Origin: HGM04593 sp045634365
Lineage (GTDB): Bacteria > Bacteroidota > Bacteroidia > Bacteroidales > Bacteroidaceae
Assembly (NCBI GenBank): GCA_045634365.1
Contig: JAZRAC010000066.1
Location: 37,503 to 101,502 of the forward strand
Direction: 5' to 3'
Length of the DNA stretch: 64,000 nt
Positions 1-8,520 of this stretch are shown here, piece by piece. Each line of letters begins with the position of its first letter. The stretch's first letter is position 1. The notes under the pieces were generated by a model that was not told where the DNA came from, ran no database searches, and saw only the letters and a list, made by a program, of their open reading frames with translations. The translations under genes and the position numbers were made by a program.

Positions 1-1
1 T

Positions 2-403
2 GTGCAGCACTGCATCACCCTTCCGCGCCCATACAGCCGTTCCTTCCTTGTGAGCGGCACCGAGGGCTTTGCACAAAAATACCCTGTGCCCCATTTTGCC
101 TTTGCACCCGACTGCGACAATGCACTCATAGGCGAGCAATGCAACGCATTGTTAGAGCAGCACCGCCACCCCTTTGTTGCCGAATACAAGCAACGGGGCG
201 AGGAACTGTGCGGCCGTCGCTGGATAGATTATGCAATGGACAGCCGCCTGATACACTGCTTGCGTAACGGGATGCCGCTGGATATGAACGTATACGATGC
301 GGTGCTGTGGAGCAGCCTTGTGGAGCTTACCGATACATCGGCAAACAACGGTGGTGCCCCTGTGGAAATTCCCGACTTTACACGCGGTGCGTGGCAGGAG
401 TGA
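2..403 (+). CDS. Gfo/Idh/MocA-family protein, GH109-like (C-terminal part)
   Basis: The gene enters from the left edge, so only its last 133 or so codons are visible. The segments SRSFLVSGTEGFAQKYPV and CLRNGMPLDMNVYDAVLW followed by EIPDFTRGAW resemble the C-terminal half of family 109 glycoside hydrolases (NAD-dependent alpha-N-acetylgalactosaminidases built on the Gfo/Idh/MocA oxidoreductase fold), which are common in Bacteroidales. The NAD-binding Rossmann domain and any signal peptide lie outside the window, so neither localisation nor substrate can be judged. A related Gfo/Idh/MocA dehydrogenase is the alternative. The gene ends with TGA and is followed by 116 bases holding the promoter of the next gene. 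Confidence 0.75.
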   Translation: MQHCITLPRPYSRSFLVSGTEGFAQKYPVPHFAFAPDCDNALIGEQCNALLEQHRHPFVAEYKQRGEELCGRRWIDYAMDSRLIHCLRNGMPLDMNVYDAVLWSSLVELTDTSANNGGAPVEIPDFTRGAWQE

Positions 404-465
404 CCAATCTTTCATATTTCCCCGAAAAATAAAAGATTGCAAAAGCAAAATAAAAGATAAAAAAC

Positions 466-497
466 TTGTAAAAGACTTTTGCACCCACATATATTTG
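466..497 (+). promoter_or_regulatory. Bacteroidota-type promoter for the TonB-domain gene
   Basis: A perfect -7 element TATATTTG (490-497) lies 21 bases after a -33 TTG (466-468), matching the TTTG-N19-22-TAnnTTTG consensus of the Bacteroidota primary sigma factor. The start codon at 520 follows about 22 bases after the -7 element, giving a short leader. Confidence 0.6.
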
Positions 498-519
498 CAG
501 TAAACAAAACCACAATATT

Positions 520-1380
520 ATGAAAAGGTCCATTTTCGCTCTACTGCTCACCTTTACAATAGGTATACTATTATCGTTCCACGCAACGGTTGCCCACGCA
601 CAAGATAAAAGTTGTGTGGATATTTGCGTGGTTGAATTACCTGACAACGACGATAATGTTTTTGAAGTTGTTGAGGAGCAGCCCGAATTTCCAGGCGGAA
701 TGCGAGCACTTATGGACTATTTGAAAAAGAATATACGCTACCCCAAGAAGTGCCTTAAAGAGGGAATCGAAGGGCGCGCCTTTATAAGATTTGTCGTCAG
801 TTCCACCGGTAAAATAAAAAGTGTCAAAGTGCTGAAAAGCAGCGGTAACAAGCTGTTAGACAAGGAGGCCATTCGGGTGATAAAAAAGATGCCACGATGG
901 ATTCCCGGGAAACAATATGGAAAGAATGTGAATGTGAGATTTACTTTGCCCGTGACATTCAGGCTCGACAAGCCCAATGTAATAAAAAAGACATCAGGCA
1001 ACGAGCAGAAACAGGATAACCCAATAGTGGGAATATGGCAATTATGTTCTCAAATTGTAGATTGCGAAGGGAAAAACGCCTACAAGCCTCTCCCTGCGAT
1101 AAAAATAATAAACGCCGACAACACATTCTGCTCTATGTTCCTTTACACCCTCCCCGACAATGGCCGCATCGTGCAGCGTGGCCGATACAAAATGACAGGC
1201 GAGGGCACATATATAGAGAATATAACCGAGCACAGACAGAAAAATATGGTGGGCTCTACCTCTATGATGAGTTTCAAATTCCTCGACGATAATAGAAACA
1301 TTATGCAGTTGGAATTTGAGAATCCCAATGCCATAGGCCCCAGAAAGGAATTCTGGAAACGCCTGCAACCAATTGAATAG
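520..1380 (+). CDS. TonB C-terminal domain protein with DUF4488-like C-terminus
   Basis: A 286-residue exported protein. Residues 1-27 form a signal peptide (KR, a long hydrophobic stretch, then ATVAHA). Residues about 50-150 are a TonB C-terminal domain: it starts with EEQPEFPGGMRALMDYL, contains YPKKCLKEGIEGRAFIRFVV, and ends with a V-x-F-x-L-P strand. There is no N-terminal transmembrane anchor with a proline-rich spacer as in true TonB, so it is one of the many Bacteroidota periplasmic TonB-box proteins rather than an energy transducer proven to drive transport. Residues about 165-286 (NPIVGIWQLCS onward) look like the lipocalin-like DUF4488 module. It is a single-gene unit with its own promoter, and the convergent recQ ends 29 bases away. 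Confidence 0.75.
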   Translation: MKRSIFALLLTFTIGILLSFHATVAHAQDKSCVDICVVELPDNDDNVFEVVEEQPEFPGGMRALMDYLKKNIRYPKKCLKEGIEGRAFIRFVVSSTGKIKSVKVLKSSGNKLLDKEAIRVIKKMPRWIPGKQYGKNVNVRFTLPVTFRLDKPNVIKKTSGNEQKQDNPIVGIWQLCSQIVDCEGKNAYKPLPAIKIINADNTFCSMFLYTLPDNGRIVQRGRYKMTGEGTYIENITEHRQKNMVGSTSMMSFKFLDDNRNIMQLEFENPNAIGPRKEFWKRLQPIE

Positions 1381-1409
1381 AGAAAAAAGTTGAATAAGAA
1401 GAGTTATTT

Positions 1410-3308
1410 TTAAGCCTTCCTTATTTTACCATCCGCAACCACCACCCTCTCCTCGTCGCAAAGCTCGCGCAACACCGCAGCCATACGCGCACGAGAAAGT
1501 CCCAGTTTATCAAGCTCGGCAGGATTGTGCGGTTGCCCGTCGGCAAGCAACTGCATCACACGTTCAGTGTCGGCCGGCAAAGGGAGCGAAGGAGCATTCT
1601 CGGCTGCACGCTTGCTCACGCACACATCGCAACAGCCACAGGCTGCCACCGTATCATCGCCAAAATAGGAGAGCAATGCCTTGCTGCGACACTCATCATC
1701 GCCCACAGCATATTTTATCACGGCATTTAGCCTGTCGGCAAAGGCGGCGCGACGCTCCTCGTAGACCTCGGCTGCGAAGCGTAAATCCTTTGAGAGTACA
1801 CGGTGGCGCGTGAAAGTTATTATGGGACACTTTTTCGATGGAGCGTAACGTATGAGGCGTTTCTGCGAGAGTGACACAAAAATCTCGTACATTCTGTGGC
1901 GCGACAATTTTGTAACACGCGACAGATAGCGTTCATCGATAAAAACATAGTCGCTGAACAGGCCGCTGTAATTGCGGAAAAGAGCATTTATCAATAGTTC
2001 ATAATCGGCAGGAAGCCCCTTAAACTGATAGAGGGCATTTTTGTCCACAATAAAGTGCACGCGCGAAGCATACTCCATCTCCTCGACATATTCTATGTAA
2101 CCCATTCGGGTGAGGATGCGCAGAGCACTGTCGGTGGGCAGTGTGGGCAGATGATACATCTTGCAAAAGTCGTTCAGCGCAAATTCAAAAGTGCAGTTAA
2201 GGCCATCGTTAAGCGCCATTGTATAGTAGTAGCATATATCGTCGTAAACCTCGGCAATAAACTCCTTCGACGGGTAATTGTCGGAAAGACGGCGAGAGGC
2301 TACCTGCTTGTCGATGCGGCTGAAAAGAGTAACAGCATAGGCACGATTGCCGTCGCGCCCCGCTCGACCCGCCTCCTGAAAATAGGCCTCTATCGAACTT
2401 GGCAGGTCTATGTGAACAACAAGGCGTACATCGGGCTTGTCGATGCCCATTCCAAAAGCATTTGTAGAGACCATCACACGCGACCTTCCGCTTTTCCAAG
2501 CCTCCTCGCGTGCATCCTTTGTTTCGGCCGAGAGCCCGGCGTGATAATACTCGGCTGTAACTCCCGATGCAACAAGAAACTCGCACACCTCTTTGGTCTT
2601 TTTGCGATTGAGAGTATATACGATTGCCGAACCTTGTATGCGCGAGAGAATATGCAGCAATTCCTGTAATTTATTTTCGGTGTTACGCACCACATACACA
2701 AGATTTTTCCGTTCGAAGCTCATACTGCAACAATTCTCGGCCTTAAAATCGAGCTGTTGCTGTATATCCTTTACCACGGCAGGAGTGGCGGTTGCGGTGA
2801 GCGCAAGCACCGGTACTTGCGGGAAAAGCGTGCGCAGTTCCTTTATGCGACGATAGGCCGGCCTAAAATCGTGCCCCCACTGCGAGATACAGTGTGCCTC
2901 GTCTATGGTGATGAGCCTAACGGGAATATGCTTTACTTTTGTGAGGAAAAGATCGGAGGAGATGCGCTCGGGAGATATATAGAGGAATTTGTAATTACCG
3001 AATATGCAATTTTCGAGGGCGACAATTATCTCGCTGTTCTTCATTCCCGAATATATTGCAGCAGCCTTTATGCCACGGCTGCGCAGGTTAGCTACCTGGT
3101 CCTTCATAAGGGCGATGAGCGGCGTTACCACTATGCACAGGCCATCGCTTGCGAGTGTGGGCACCTGAAAGGTAATACTCTTGCCGCCACCCGTGGGCAT
3201 AAGCCCGAGCGTGTCGCGCCCCTCGCCTATACTCTCGATTATTTCGCGCTGTATGCCGCGAAAATCGTCGTATCCCCAATACTTTTTAAGTATCTCCCTG
3301 TACCTCAT
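1410..3308 (-). CDS. recQ: ATP-dependent DNA helicase RecQ
   Basis: A 632-residue superfamily 2 helicase that unwinds DNA 3'-5' in recombination and fork repair. Walker A is MPTGGGKS at residues 37-44 and the DEAH box is at 136-139, followed by CISQWGHDFRPAYRRI. Helicase motif VI reads QEAGRAGRDG. The RQC zinc-binding segment is present (a cysteine in DDECRSKAL, then CGCCDVC). The C-terminus is a short winged-helix-like stretch (LPADTERVMQLLADGQPHNP) rather than a recognisable HRDC domain, so this is the shorter RecQ type. It starts 7 bases after recJ stops, so the two are co-transcribed and probably act in the same end-resection route. Confidence 0.95.
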   Translation of the reverse strand: MRYREILKKYWGYDDFRGIQREIIESIGEGRDTLGLMPTGGGKSITFQVPTLASDGLCIVVTPLIALMKDQVANLRSRGIKAAAIYSGMKNSEIIVALENCIFGNYKFLYISPERISSDLFLTKVKHIPVRLITIDEAHCISQWGHDFRPAYRRIKELRTLFPQVPVLALTATATPAVVKDIQQQLDFKAENCCSMSFERKNLVYVVRNTENKLQELLHILSRIQGSAIVYTLNRKKTKEVCEFLVASGVTAEYYHAGLSAETKDAREEAWKSGRSRVMVSTNAFGMGIDKPDVRLVVHIDLPSSIEAYFQEAGRAGRDGNRAYAVTLFSRIDKQVASRRLSDNYPSKEFIAEVYDDICYYYTMALNDGLNCTFEFALNDFCKMYHLPTLPTDSALRILTRMGYIEYVEEMEYASRVHFIVDKNALYQFKGLPADYELLINALFRNYSGLFSDYVFIDERYLSRVTKLSRHRMYEIFVSLSQKRLIRYAPSKKCPIITFTRHRVLSKDLRFAAEVYEERRAAFADRLNAVIKYAVGDDECRSKALLSYFGDDTVAACGCCDVCVSKRAAENAPSLPLPADTERVMQLLADGQPHNPAELDKLGLSRARMAAVLRELCDEERVVVADGKIRKA

Positions 3309-3315
3309 AAAATCG

Positions 3316-5040
3316 TCAGCGAGTGGCGTTGGTGTGTATGCTCTCTATCTGCAACTGTACCTCGCCGTGCTTGTAGGCGTTATCTTCGAGGGTGTAACAA
3401 ATATCGAACAGTTGCTTCGACTTTATGTATTTTGCCTGACGACTCTGCCCGAAGGCTATTCCATTGAGTATTGTATTAGACTTATTATCGACAAGTTCCA
3501 ATTTTATATGCTCCTGACGACGGCCCACCACCTTGCTCGTGCCATAGTCACACACATTGTGGGTGCAGAAGATGGGCTTTGTATTGTCGGGGCCGTGGGG
3601 CGCAAACTTTTTAAGGTCGTTGAAGAACTTGCGTGTAATCTGGTGAAAATCAATTTCTGCGTCAATCTCAATAATAGGGTCGGTCTGTTCGGGAAGGATA
3701 TTTCCTGCAACAAACTCCTCGAAACGGGCGGCAAAGGCCGGCACGTTAGATACTTTGAGTGAAAAACCGGCTGCGTATGTGTGCCCGCCGAAATTATCGA
3801 GAAGGTCGCGGCAATTCTCTATCGCCTTGTAAACATCGAACCCTGTTACCGAGCGTGCCGAGCCTGTGGCAATATCGCCCGTACAGGTTATTACCACCGC
3901 CGGACGATGATAAACCTCGGTGAGACGCGACGCCACAATACCAATAACACCGCGGTGCCAATCCTCGTTGAAGATTACAATGGCACGACGCTCGGCGAAA
4001 CTTTCGAGATTCTCCACAATCTTGTTGGCCTCCTCGGTCATACTCTTGTCGAGTTCCTTTCGAGCCTCGTTAAACTCGTTTATCTGCTCGCTCATCATAA
4101 GGGCTGTGGGCAGATTATTCTCGATAAGAAGGTCCACGGCCACTTTGCCACGCTGTATGCGTCCCGAGGCATTGATGCGAGGCCCTATCTTAAATATTAT
4201 ATCGTTGATGGTAATCTCCTTCTCCCGCAGGCCGCACACCTGAATAATGGCTTTAAGGCCGGTGCTCGGCGCGTGATTGAGCTGTTTTATTCCGTGATAG
4301 GCCAAAATGCGATTTTCGCCCATAATGGGCACAAGGTCCGAGGCAATGCTCACAGCCACAAGGTCGAGCAGTGTATACAACTGTTCGGCAGGGATTGCGT
4401 TGTCTATGGCAAATGCCTGCATAAATTTGAACCCTACTCCGCAACCCGACAGATGAGGATAGGGGTATGTGGAGTCGGCACGCTTGGGGTTTAATATAGC
4501 CACTGCACAGGGCAACTCCTCGTCGGGCACGTGGTGGTCGCACACGATAAAATCTATACCCAACGACTTTGCGTATGCAATCTCCTCTATGGCCTTTATT
4601 CCACAGTCGAGCACTATTATAAGTTTAACTCCTGTTGAATTGGCATAATCGACACCTCGTTTGGAGATGCCGTAACCATCCTCATTACGATCGGGAATAT
4701 AGTAATCTATATTCGAAGAGAACTGTTGCAGGAATTTATACACCAAAGCCACAGCCGTGGTGCCGTCTACATCGTAGTCGCCATAAACAAGGATACGCTC
4801 CTTACGCCCTAACGCCCTGTTAAGCCTCGCCACCGCAATATCCATATCCTTCATAAGGAAGGGGTTGTGAAGCCCCGACAAACGCGGACGGAAAAAGTTT
4901 TTAGCCTCTGCCACGGTGGTTATGCCGCGTTTCACGAGCAAGCTGCAAAGTATGGGACTCATATCCAACTCTGCAGCCAACGTGTTAGCTGCTACAGTCT
5001 GTTCGTATGTAGGAGGTTGATATTTCCATTTCTGACCCAT
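3316..5040 (-). CDS. recJ: Single-stranded-DNA-specific exonuclease RecJ
   Basis: A 574-residue DHH-family 5'-3' exonuclease. Motif I DYDVDG lies at residues 88-93 and the DHH motif (CDHHVPDEELP) at 167-169. The DHHA1 nucleic-acid-binding part contains GGHTYAAGFSL, whose GGH is the family signature. Length is normal for RecJ. The start MGQKWKYQPP sits just inside the 305-base gap to the ligase gene. It is the first gene of a leftward recJ-recQ pair, which fits the known cooperation of RecQ unwinding with RecJ degradation in RecF-type recombination. Confidence 0.96.
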   Translation of the reverse strand: MGQKWKYQPPTYEQTVAANTLAAELDMSPILCSLLVKRGITTVAEAKNFFRPRLSGLHNPFLMKDMDIAVARLNRALGRKERILVYGDYDVDGTTAVALVYKFLQQFSSNIDYYIPDRNEDGYGISKRGVDYANSTGVKLIIVLDCGIKAIEEIAYAKSLGIDFIVCDHHVPDEELPCAVAILNPKRADSTYPYPHLSGCGVGFKFMQAFAIDNAIPAEQLYTLLDLVAVSIASDLVPIMGENRILAYHGIKQLNHAPSTGLKAIIQVCGLREKEITINDIIFKIGPRINASGRIQRGKVAVDLLIENNLPTALMMSEQINEFNEARKELDKSMTEEANKIVENLESFAERRAIVIFNEDWHRGVIGIVASRLTEVYHRPAVVITCTGDIATGSARSVTGFDVYKAIENCRDLLDNFGGHTYAAGFSLKVSNVPAFAARFEEFVAGNILPEQTDPIIEIDAEIDFHQITRKFFNDLKKFAPHGPDNTKPIFCTHNVCDYGTSKVVGRRQEHIKLELVDNKSNTILNGIAFGQSRQAKYIKSKQLFDICYTLEDNAYKHGEVQLQIESIHTNATR

Positions 5041-5345
5041 TATATATTATTTTTATTTTTGCTTTGCTCAACGAGAATTACCTTCACCGGCCCCGTCAAC
5101 TGCACCACTCCTCTTTCACTTATCAAACACAAAGGGTGCGTGACGAATTACTGCGAATTTACCCATAACACCGCGCGACGACACAAAAAAATGCCCTTCT
5201 ACGCGCAAGATAATTCTCTCAATTTGTAAAGATACGGAAAAGTGCGATAAAAAAAAGCCTGATTATGCAAAAATTTTTGCATAATCATCCTTTTTCCCCG
5301 ACAAACAGGCTGTGAAAGACGAGGGACAGGGTGTATAAAAGAATA
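5041..5345. other. Gene-free gap between recJ and the acyl-CoA ligase
   Basis: 305 bases without a supported gene. The right part holds the ligase terminator (5261-5286). The left part should contain the recJ promoter; no perfect TAnnTTTG was found on the minus strand, only weak matches. Confidence 0.6.
5256..5286 (-). terminator. Palindromic terminator downstream of the ligase gene
   Basis: Positions 5261-5286 are a perfect 26-base palindrome (arms GATTATGCAAAAA). Read leftward it is followed by AGGC and a run of eight T, as expected for an intrinsic terminator of the leftward ligase gene. A second short pair, AGCCTG at 5256 and CAGGCT near 5307, could extend it. Confidence 0.7.
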
Positions 5346-7019
5346 TCAATTGTACATAAATCGTTTAATGCTCAATTTGGGAGTCTTCTCAAAAGGCTCC
5401 ACGCGCATCTCGCAAATGCTTATACGGCTGTACGCGGGCAATTTTGCATTCAAGGCAAATACCTGACGCTCAATCTCTGCGTGCAGTTGCTCCTTGTCGA
5501 GCCCTGCCGCCGTTGCCGCATCCTTGTCAACCACCACAAGGGCTACAATGGCAGATTTACGGCTCACCACCAGAGACTCCACCACCATAGGGAGGCTGTT
5601 TATCATCTCCTCAATCTCCTCGGGGTAGATGTTCTGCCCGCTACCGGTGAGAATCATATTTTTGCAACGCCCCTTAATATAGATGTGCCCTTTGCGGTCG
5701 CGTATGGCCATATCTCCGGTCTTCAACCAACCGTCGCGGGTGAAAGCAGCCTTTGTAGCCTCGGGATTATTGTAGTAGCCCTCGGTAACCACGGTTCCAC
5801 GCACCTGAACCTCGCCCGGTATTCGTGCAGGATGCTCCGAGTCTATTCTCACCTCTATGGTGGGAGCGGCAATATCTCCATCGTTGCCCAGCATCGGGTG
5901 CGACCATCCTTTGTAGCTGATAAGCGGCCCGCACTCGGTCATTCCATAGCCCACGGCGTATGGTATTTTAAGCATCTGCATAACATCGTCAACATCCTTT
6001 CCTATGGCTGCACCGCCCAAGAAAAGGCCCGCATACTCTATATTCTCGCCAAACACCGACATTATCTTCGAGCGTATATTCTTTATGAGCAACGAGCGCA
6101 GGCCGGGGATTGCAAGCAAGAAGCGCATTGCCGGTTTTTTGAGCGTGGGAATAACCTTTGAACGGAATATTTTTTCAATGAGCAGAGGCACGGTAATGAA
6201 CATAAAAGGCTTAACATCGGCCAATGCCGCGAGCAGACGCGCGGGAGTGGGCTTTGTGGTGAGGATATTAAGGTGACAGCCACCGGCTATGGTGAATATA
6301 AAGTCGAAAGAGAGACCCATAATATGCGCCAACGGCAACATTGAGAGTACCGCACCACTCTTCTTCTGACGAATGAGCTTGCGAGCAACCTCTATATTAC
6401 CCGAAATTGATTTTGCACGCAACATCACACCCTTGGGAGCACTGCTTGTTCCCGAAGTATAGCTGATGAGAGCAAGGCTCTCAACACTCTCCTTACGGAA
6501 ATTTATATCCTTTTTGGAAACACCGTTGGGAAATCTTTTTACAAATTCACTCTTCGCCGCATCGCACATCTTCACAAGCTCCGCCGAAGAGCCGGCAACA
6601 GCATCCAACGACACAATATCCACAAGGCCCAAGAAATTCTCAAAAGAGGAGAATTGCGGAAGAACAGCATCACGCGAGAGAGCATCATAAAGAGGAGTAT
6701 CGAGAATGAGCATTTTGCTACCCGACAGACGGGTAAGGTCGGCCACATTGCTCGGCAAAAAGTCGGCGAGAAGCGGCACGGCAACAGCATCGTAGGAGAC
6801 TATCGAAAGGAAGGAGATACACCACTCGGCCGAATTTCTTGCGCAGATAGCAATTTTATCGCCTTTTTTAATGCCACACGCCTCAAACAACAGATGCATT
6901 CTCTTCATCGATGCTGCAAGACTGCTGTATGTGTAGGTCTTTGCACCATAGTTCGAAACTGCGGGTTTATCCCAATTGTTCTTAATCGCTTCGTCAATGT
7001 AATTTAAAAAGTGTTCCAT
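5346..7019 (-). CDS. AMP-binding fatty acyl-CoA ligase-like protein (paralogue 1 of 4)
   Basis: A 557-residue member of the ANL adenylating superfamily, close in organisation to long-chain acyl-CoA synthetases. It shows the ATP-binding loop SYTSGTSSAPKGVML, the A5 motif GYGMTECGPLISY, the hinge region LKTGDMAIRDRKGHIYIKGR, and the C-terminal lysine segment TPKLSIKRFMY. I start it at MEHFLNYIDEAI because the three paralogues at 42476-47842 begin at the same point; an upstream ATG at 7046 would add nine residues that the paralogues lack. The expected reaction is ATP-dependent acyl-adenylate and then acyl-CoA or acyl-ACP formation; the chain is unknown. A promoter and a palindromic operator candidate lie just upstream. 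Confidence 0.85.
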   Translation of the reverse strand: MEHFLNYIDEAIKNNWDKPAVSNYGAKTYTYSSLAASMKRMHLLFEACGIKKGDKIAICARNSAEWCISFLSIVSYDAVAVPLLADFLPSNVADLTRLSGSKMLILDTPLYDALSRDAVLPQFSSFENFLGLVDIVSLDAVAGSSAELVKMCDAAKSEFVKRFPNGVSKKDINFRKESVESLALISYTSGTSSAPKGVMLRAKSISGNIEVARKLIRQKKSGAVLSMLPLAHIMGLSFDFIFTIAGGCHLNILTTKPTPARLLAALADVKPFMFITVPLLIEKIFRSKVIPTLKKPAMRFLLAIPGLRSLLIKNIRSKIMSVFGENIEYAGLFLGGAAIGKDVDDVMQMLKIPYAVGYGMTECGPLISYKGWSHPMLGNDGDIAAPTIEVRIDSEHPARIPGEVQVRGTVVTEGYYNNPEATKAAFTRDGWLKTGDMAIRDRKGHIYIKGRCKNMILTGSGQNIYPEEIEEMINSLPMVVESLVVSRKSAIVALVVVDKDAATAAGLDKEQLHAEIERQVFALNAKLPAYSRISICEMRVEPFEKTPKLSIKRFMYN

Positions 7020-7076
7020 ATATATGTTAAATTTATCCTGTACCATTCAAGGCATTATGTCTCCTAAAAAACGATG

Positions 7077-7110
7077 CAAAGATAATGCAACCTAACGAAG
7101 CTCCCTCAAA
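7077..7110 (-). promoter_or_regulatory. Promoter of ligase paralogue 1
   Basis: Read leftward, a -33 TTTG (7110-7107) is followed after 22 bases by a perfect -7 TATCTTTG (7084-7077). The start codon at 7019 lies 57 bases downstream. The -33 element sits inside the left arm of the palindrome at 7105-7147. Confidence 0.6.
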
Positions 7111-7147
7111 AATTGCACAAATTAACCCCATTTGTGCAATTTTTGAG
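7105..7147. promoter_or_regulatory. Large palindromic operator candidate overlapping the ligase promoter
   Basis: A perfect inverted repeat: 17-base arms CTCAAAAATTGCACAAA (7105-7121) and its complement (7131-7147) around a 9-base centre. It overlaps the -33 element of the ligase promoter, which is the usual place for a repressor or activator site. The half-site TTTGTGCAATTTTT recurs upstream of a second ligase at 44307-44320. Confidence 0.5.
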
Positions 7148-7222
7148 CTAAAAACCGCTTTTAAGAACCAATAAATTAACATACGTTTACAATTAAGCCT
7201 TTTTTTTTAATATTCTATACAA

Positions 7223-7264
7223 AAAAAGACAAACCTCCGCCAAACAACAGAAGTTTGTCTTTTT
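7223..7264 (-). terminator. Terminator of the casdh-recA-peptidase operon
   Basis: A 12-base stem (AAAAAGACAAAC at 7223-7234 pairing with 7253-7264) with an 18-base loop; read leftward the stem ends in a T-run. It lies 48 bases after the peptidase stop codon. Confidence 0.7.
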
Positions 7265-7311
7265 ACGAGCAAGAGTCTGTAAAAAACTCTTATTTATATA
7301 ATAAGGTACTA

Positions 7312-8517
7312 TTATTTAATACCCAATTTCTTGCGAATTTCTTTGGGAATAGCATTCTTGTGAACAACAATGTTCATAGTCTTGTAACGAGCAAAAGCCT
7401 TTGAAGCGTACCAGATACCTTTGTATTTACCGGCATCACCCCAAGAATTCTTAACCATATAGTACTCTACTCCATCCTTGTCTTTTGCAATACCATAAAT
7501 CTGCATTCCGTGGTCGTCGGTAGTCTCCCAATTATCATAGGCAACCTGACGCTCCTCCTGTGTGCACCACTTCTCGGTAGAGGGCTTGGGAGTATTCTTC
7601 TTGTCGGCCTCGCTCAATTTGAGCCATTTTGCCATATCCGAACCTTCGAGGCTTGCACTCTTGGCAGCGTCGGGCATTGTAGCCTTACCATCGCGTGTGA
7701 AGCCACTCTCGCTAACGTCGCTACCCCAAGCAATGGTGTAACCCTCCATAATTGCATTGTCGAACACCTGCATAAACTCGTCGATGGGGAGGTTGTACGA
7801 CTGTGCCCAACGCCAGTTGTCCTGAATTTCAAGTACAAAAGAGGTGTAGAAGGGGTGGTGAGTGTAGGATGTCAAAGAGATATAATCGTCGGCATTCAAG
7901 CCCAAAGACTCATAGAACGATTTTGGAGTATACTCCTTGCCATTGTATGTAAACTTCTCGGGACGCTTGCCAAGATAAACATCGTGAATAGACTCGATGC
8001 ACTTTTTCCACAAAGGAACTTTGTCGGCACCCACTTGAAGTGAACGCTGCTTGCCTTTTGCAATAGCCTCGACAACTGCACCCGAAACAGCCGAGAGTTC
8101 ATTATGAACACTCAATGTATCGCCATACATTACTCCGGGACGCATTTCGGCCTCGGGAACAAGGCCAAAAGTCTTCATTCCGTAAATAACATCGTAGAAC
8201 GAACCACCCTGCGAGAAAGAAGCGTCGCCGTGTGTGCGAACAGCCTTGTCGGCGCGGTCGATATATGTGTTGTAAACAATGTACATTTCGGAAAAATCGT
8301 ACTCTCCCTTGCCCATACGAAGGAGTTCCGACTCAATGAACGCCAACGACGAGTAACACCAGCAGGTTCCTGCCTGATTCTGATTCTTGATACTTGTGAT
8401 AGCATTCTCCTTAACAACGGTAAATTCGGGAGCCTCCTCCTTCTTTTGCTCGGCCTCTTGTGCAAATGCGTTTACACCTGCAAATGCGAGCGCAATCAAT
8501 AAAAACATTTTCTTCAT
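7312..8517 (-). CDS. Secreted C1-family cysteine peptidase (aminopeptidase C/bleomycin-hydrolase-like)
   Basis: A 401-residue papain-fold peptidase. Residues 1-19 are a signal peptide (MKKMFLLIALAFAGVNAFA), so it acts in the periplasm or outside. The oxyanion glutamine and nucleophile lie in NQNQAGTCWCYSS (Q46, C52). The catalytic histidine is in DDHGMQIYGIA and the asparagine in MVKNSWGD near the C-terminus. The His-containing strand with HGM and the ordering fit the bleomycin hydrolase (C1B) branch commonly found in Bacteroidales. It begins 3 bases after recA ends and is thus the last gene of a leftward three-gene operon, although no functional link to recA is evident. Substrate is unknown. 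Confidence 0.88.
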   Translation of the reverse strand: MKKMFLLIALAFAGVNAFAQEAEQKKEEAPEFTVVKENAITSIKNQNQAGTCWCYSSLAFIESELLRMGKGEYDFSEMYIVYNTYIDRADKAVRTHGDASFSQGGSFYDVIYGMKTFGLVPEAEMRPGVMYGDTLSVHNELSAVSGAVVEAIAKGKQRSLQVGADKVPLWKKCIESIHDVYLGKRPEKFTYNGKEYTPKSFYESLGLNADDYISLTSYTHHPFYTSFVLEIQDNWRWAQSYNLPIDEFMQVFDNAIMEGYTIAWGSDVSESGFTRDGKATMPDAAKSASLEGSDMAKWLKLSEADKKNTPKPSTEKWCTQEERQVAYDNWETTDDHGMQIYGIAKDKDGVEYYMVKNSWGDAGKYKGIWYASKAFARYKTMNIVVHKNAIPKEIRKKLGIK

Positions 8518-8520
8518 TTC

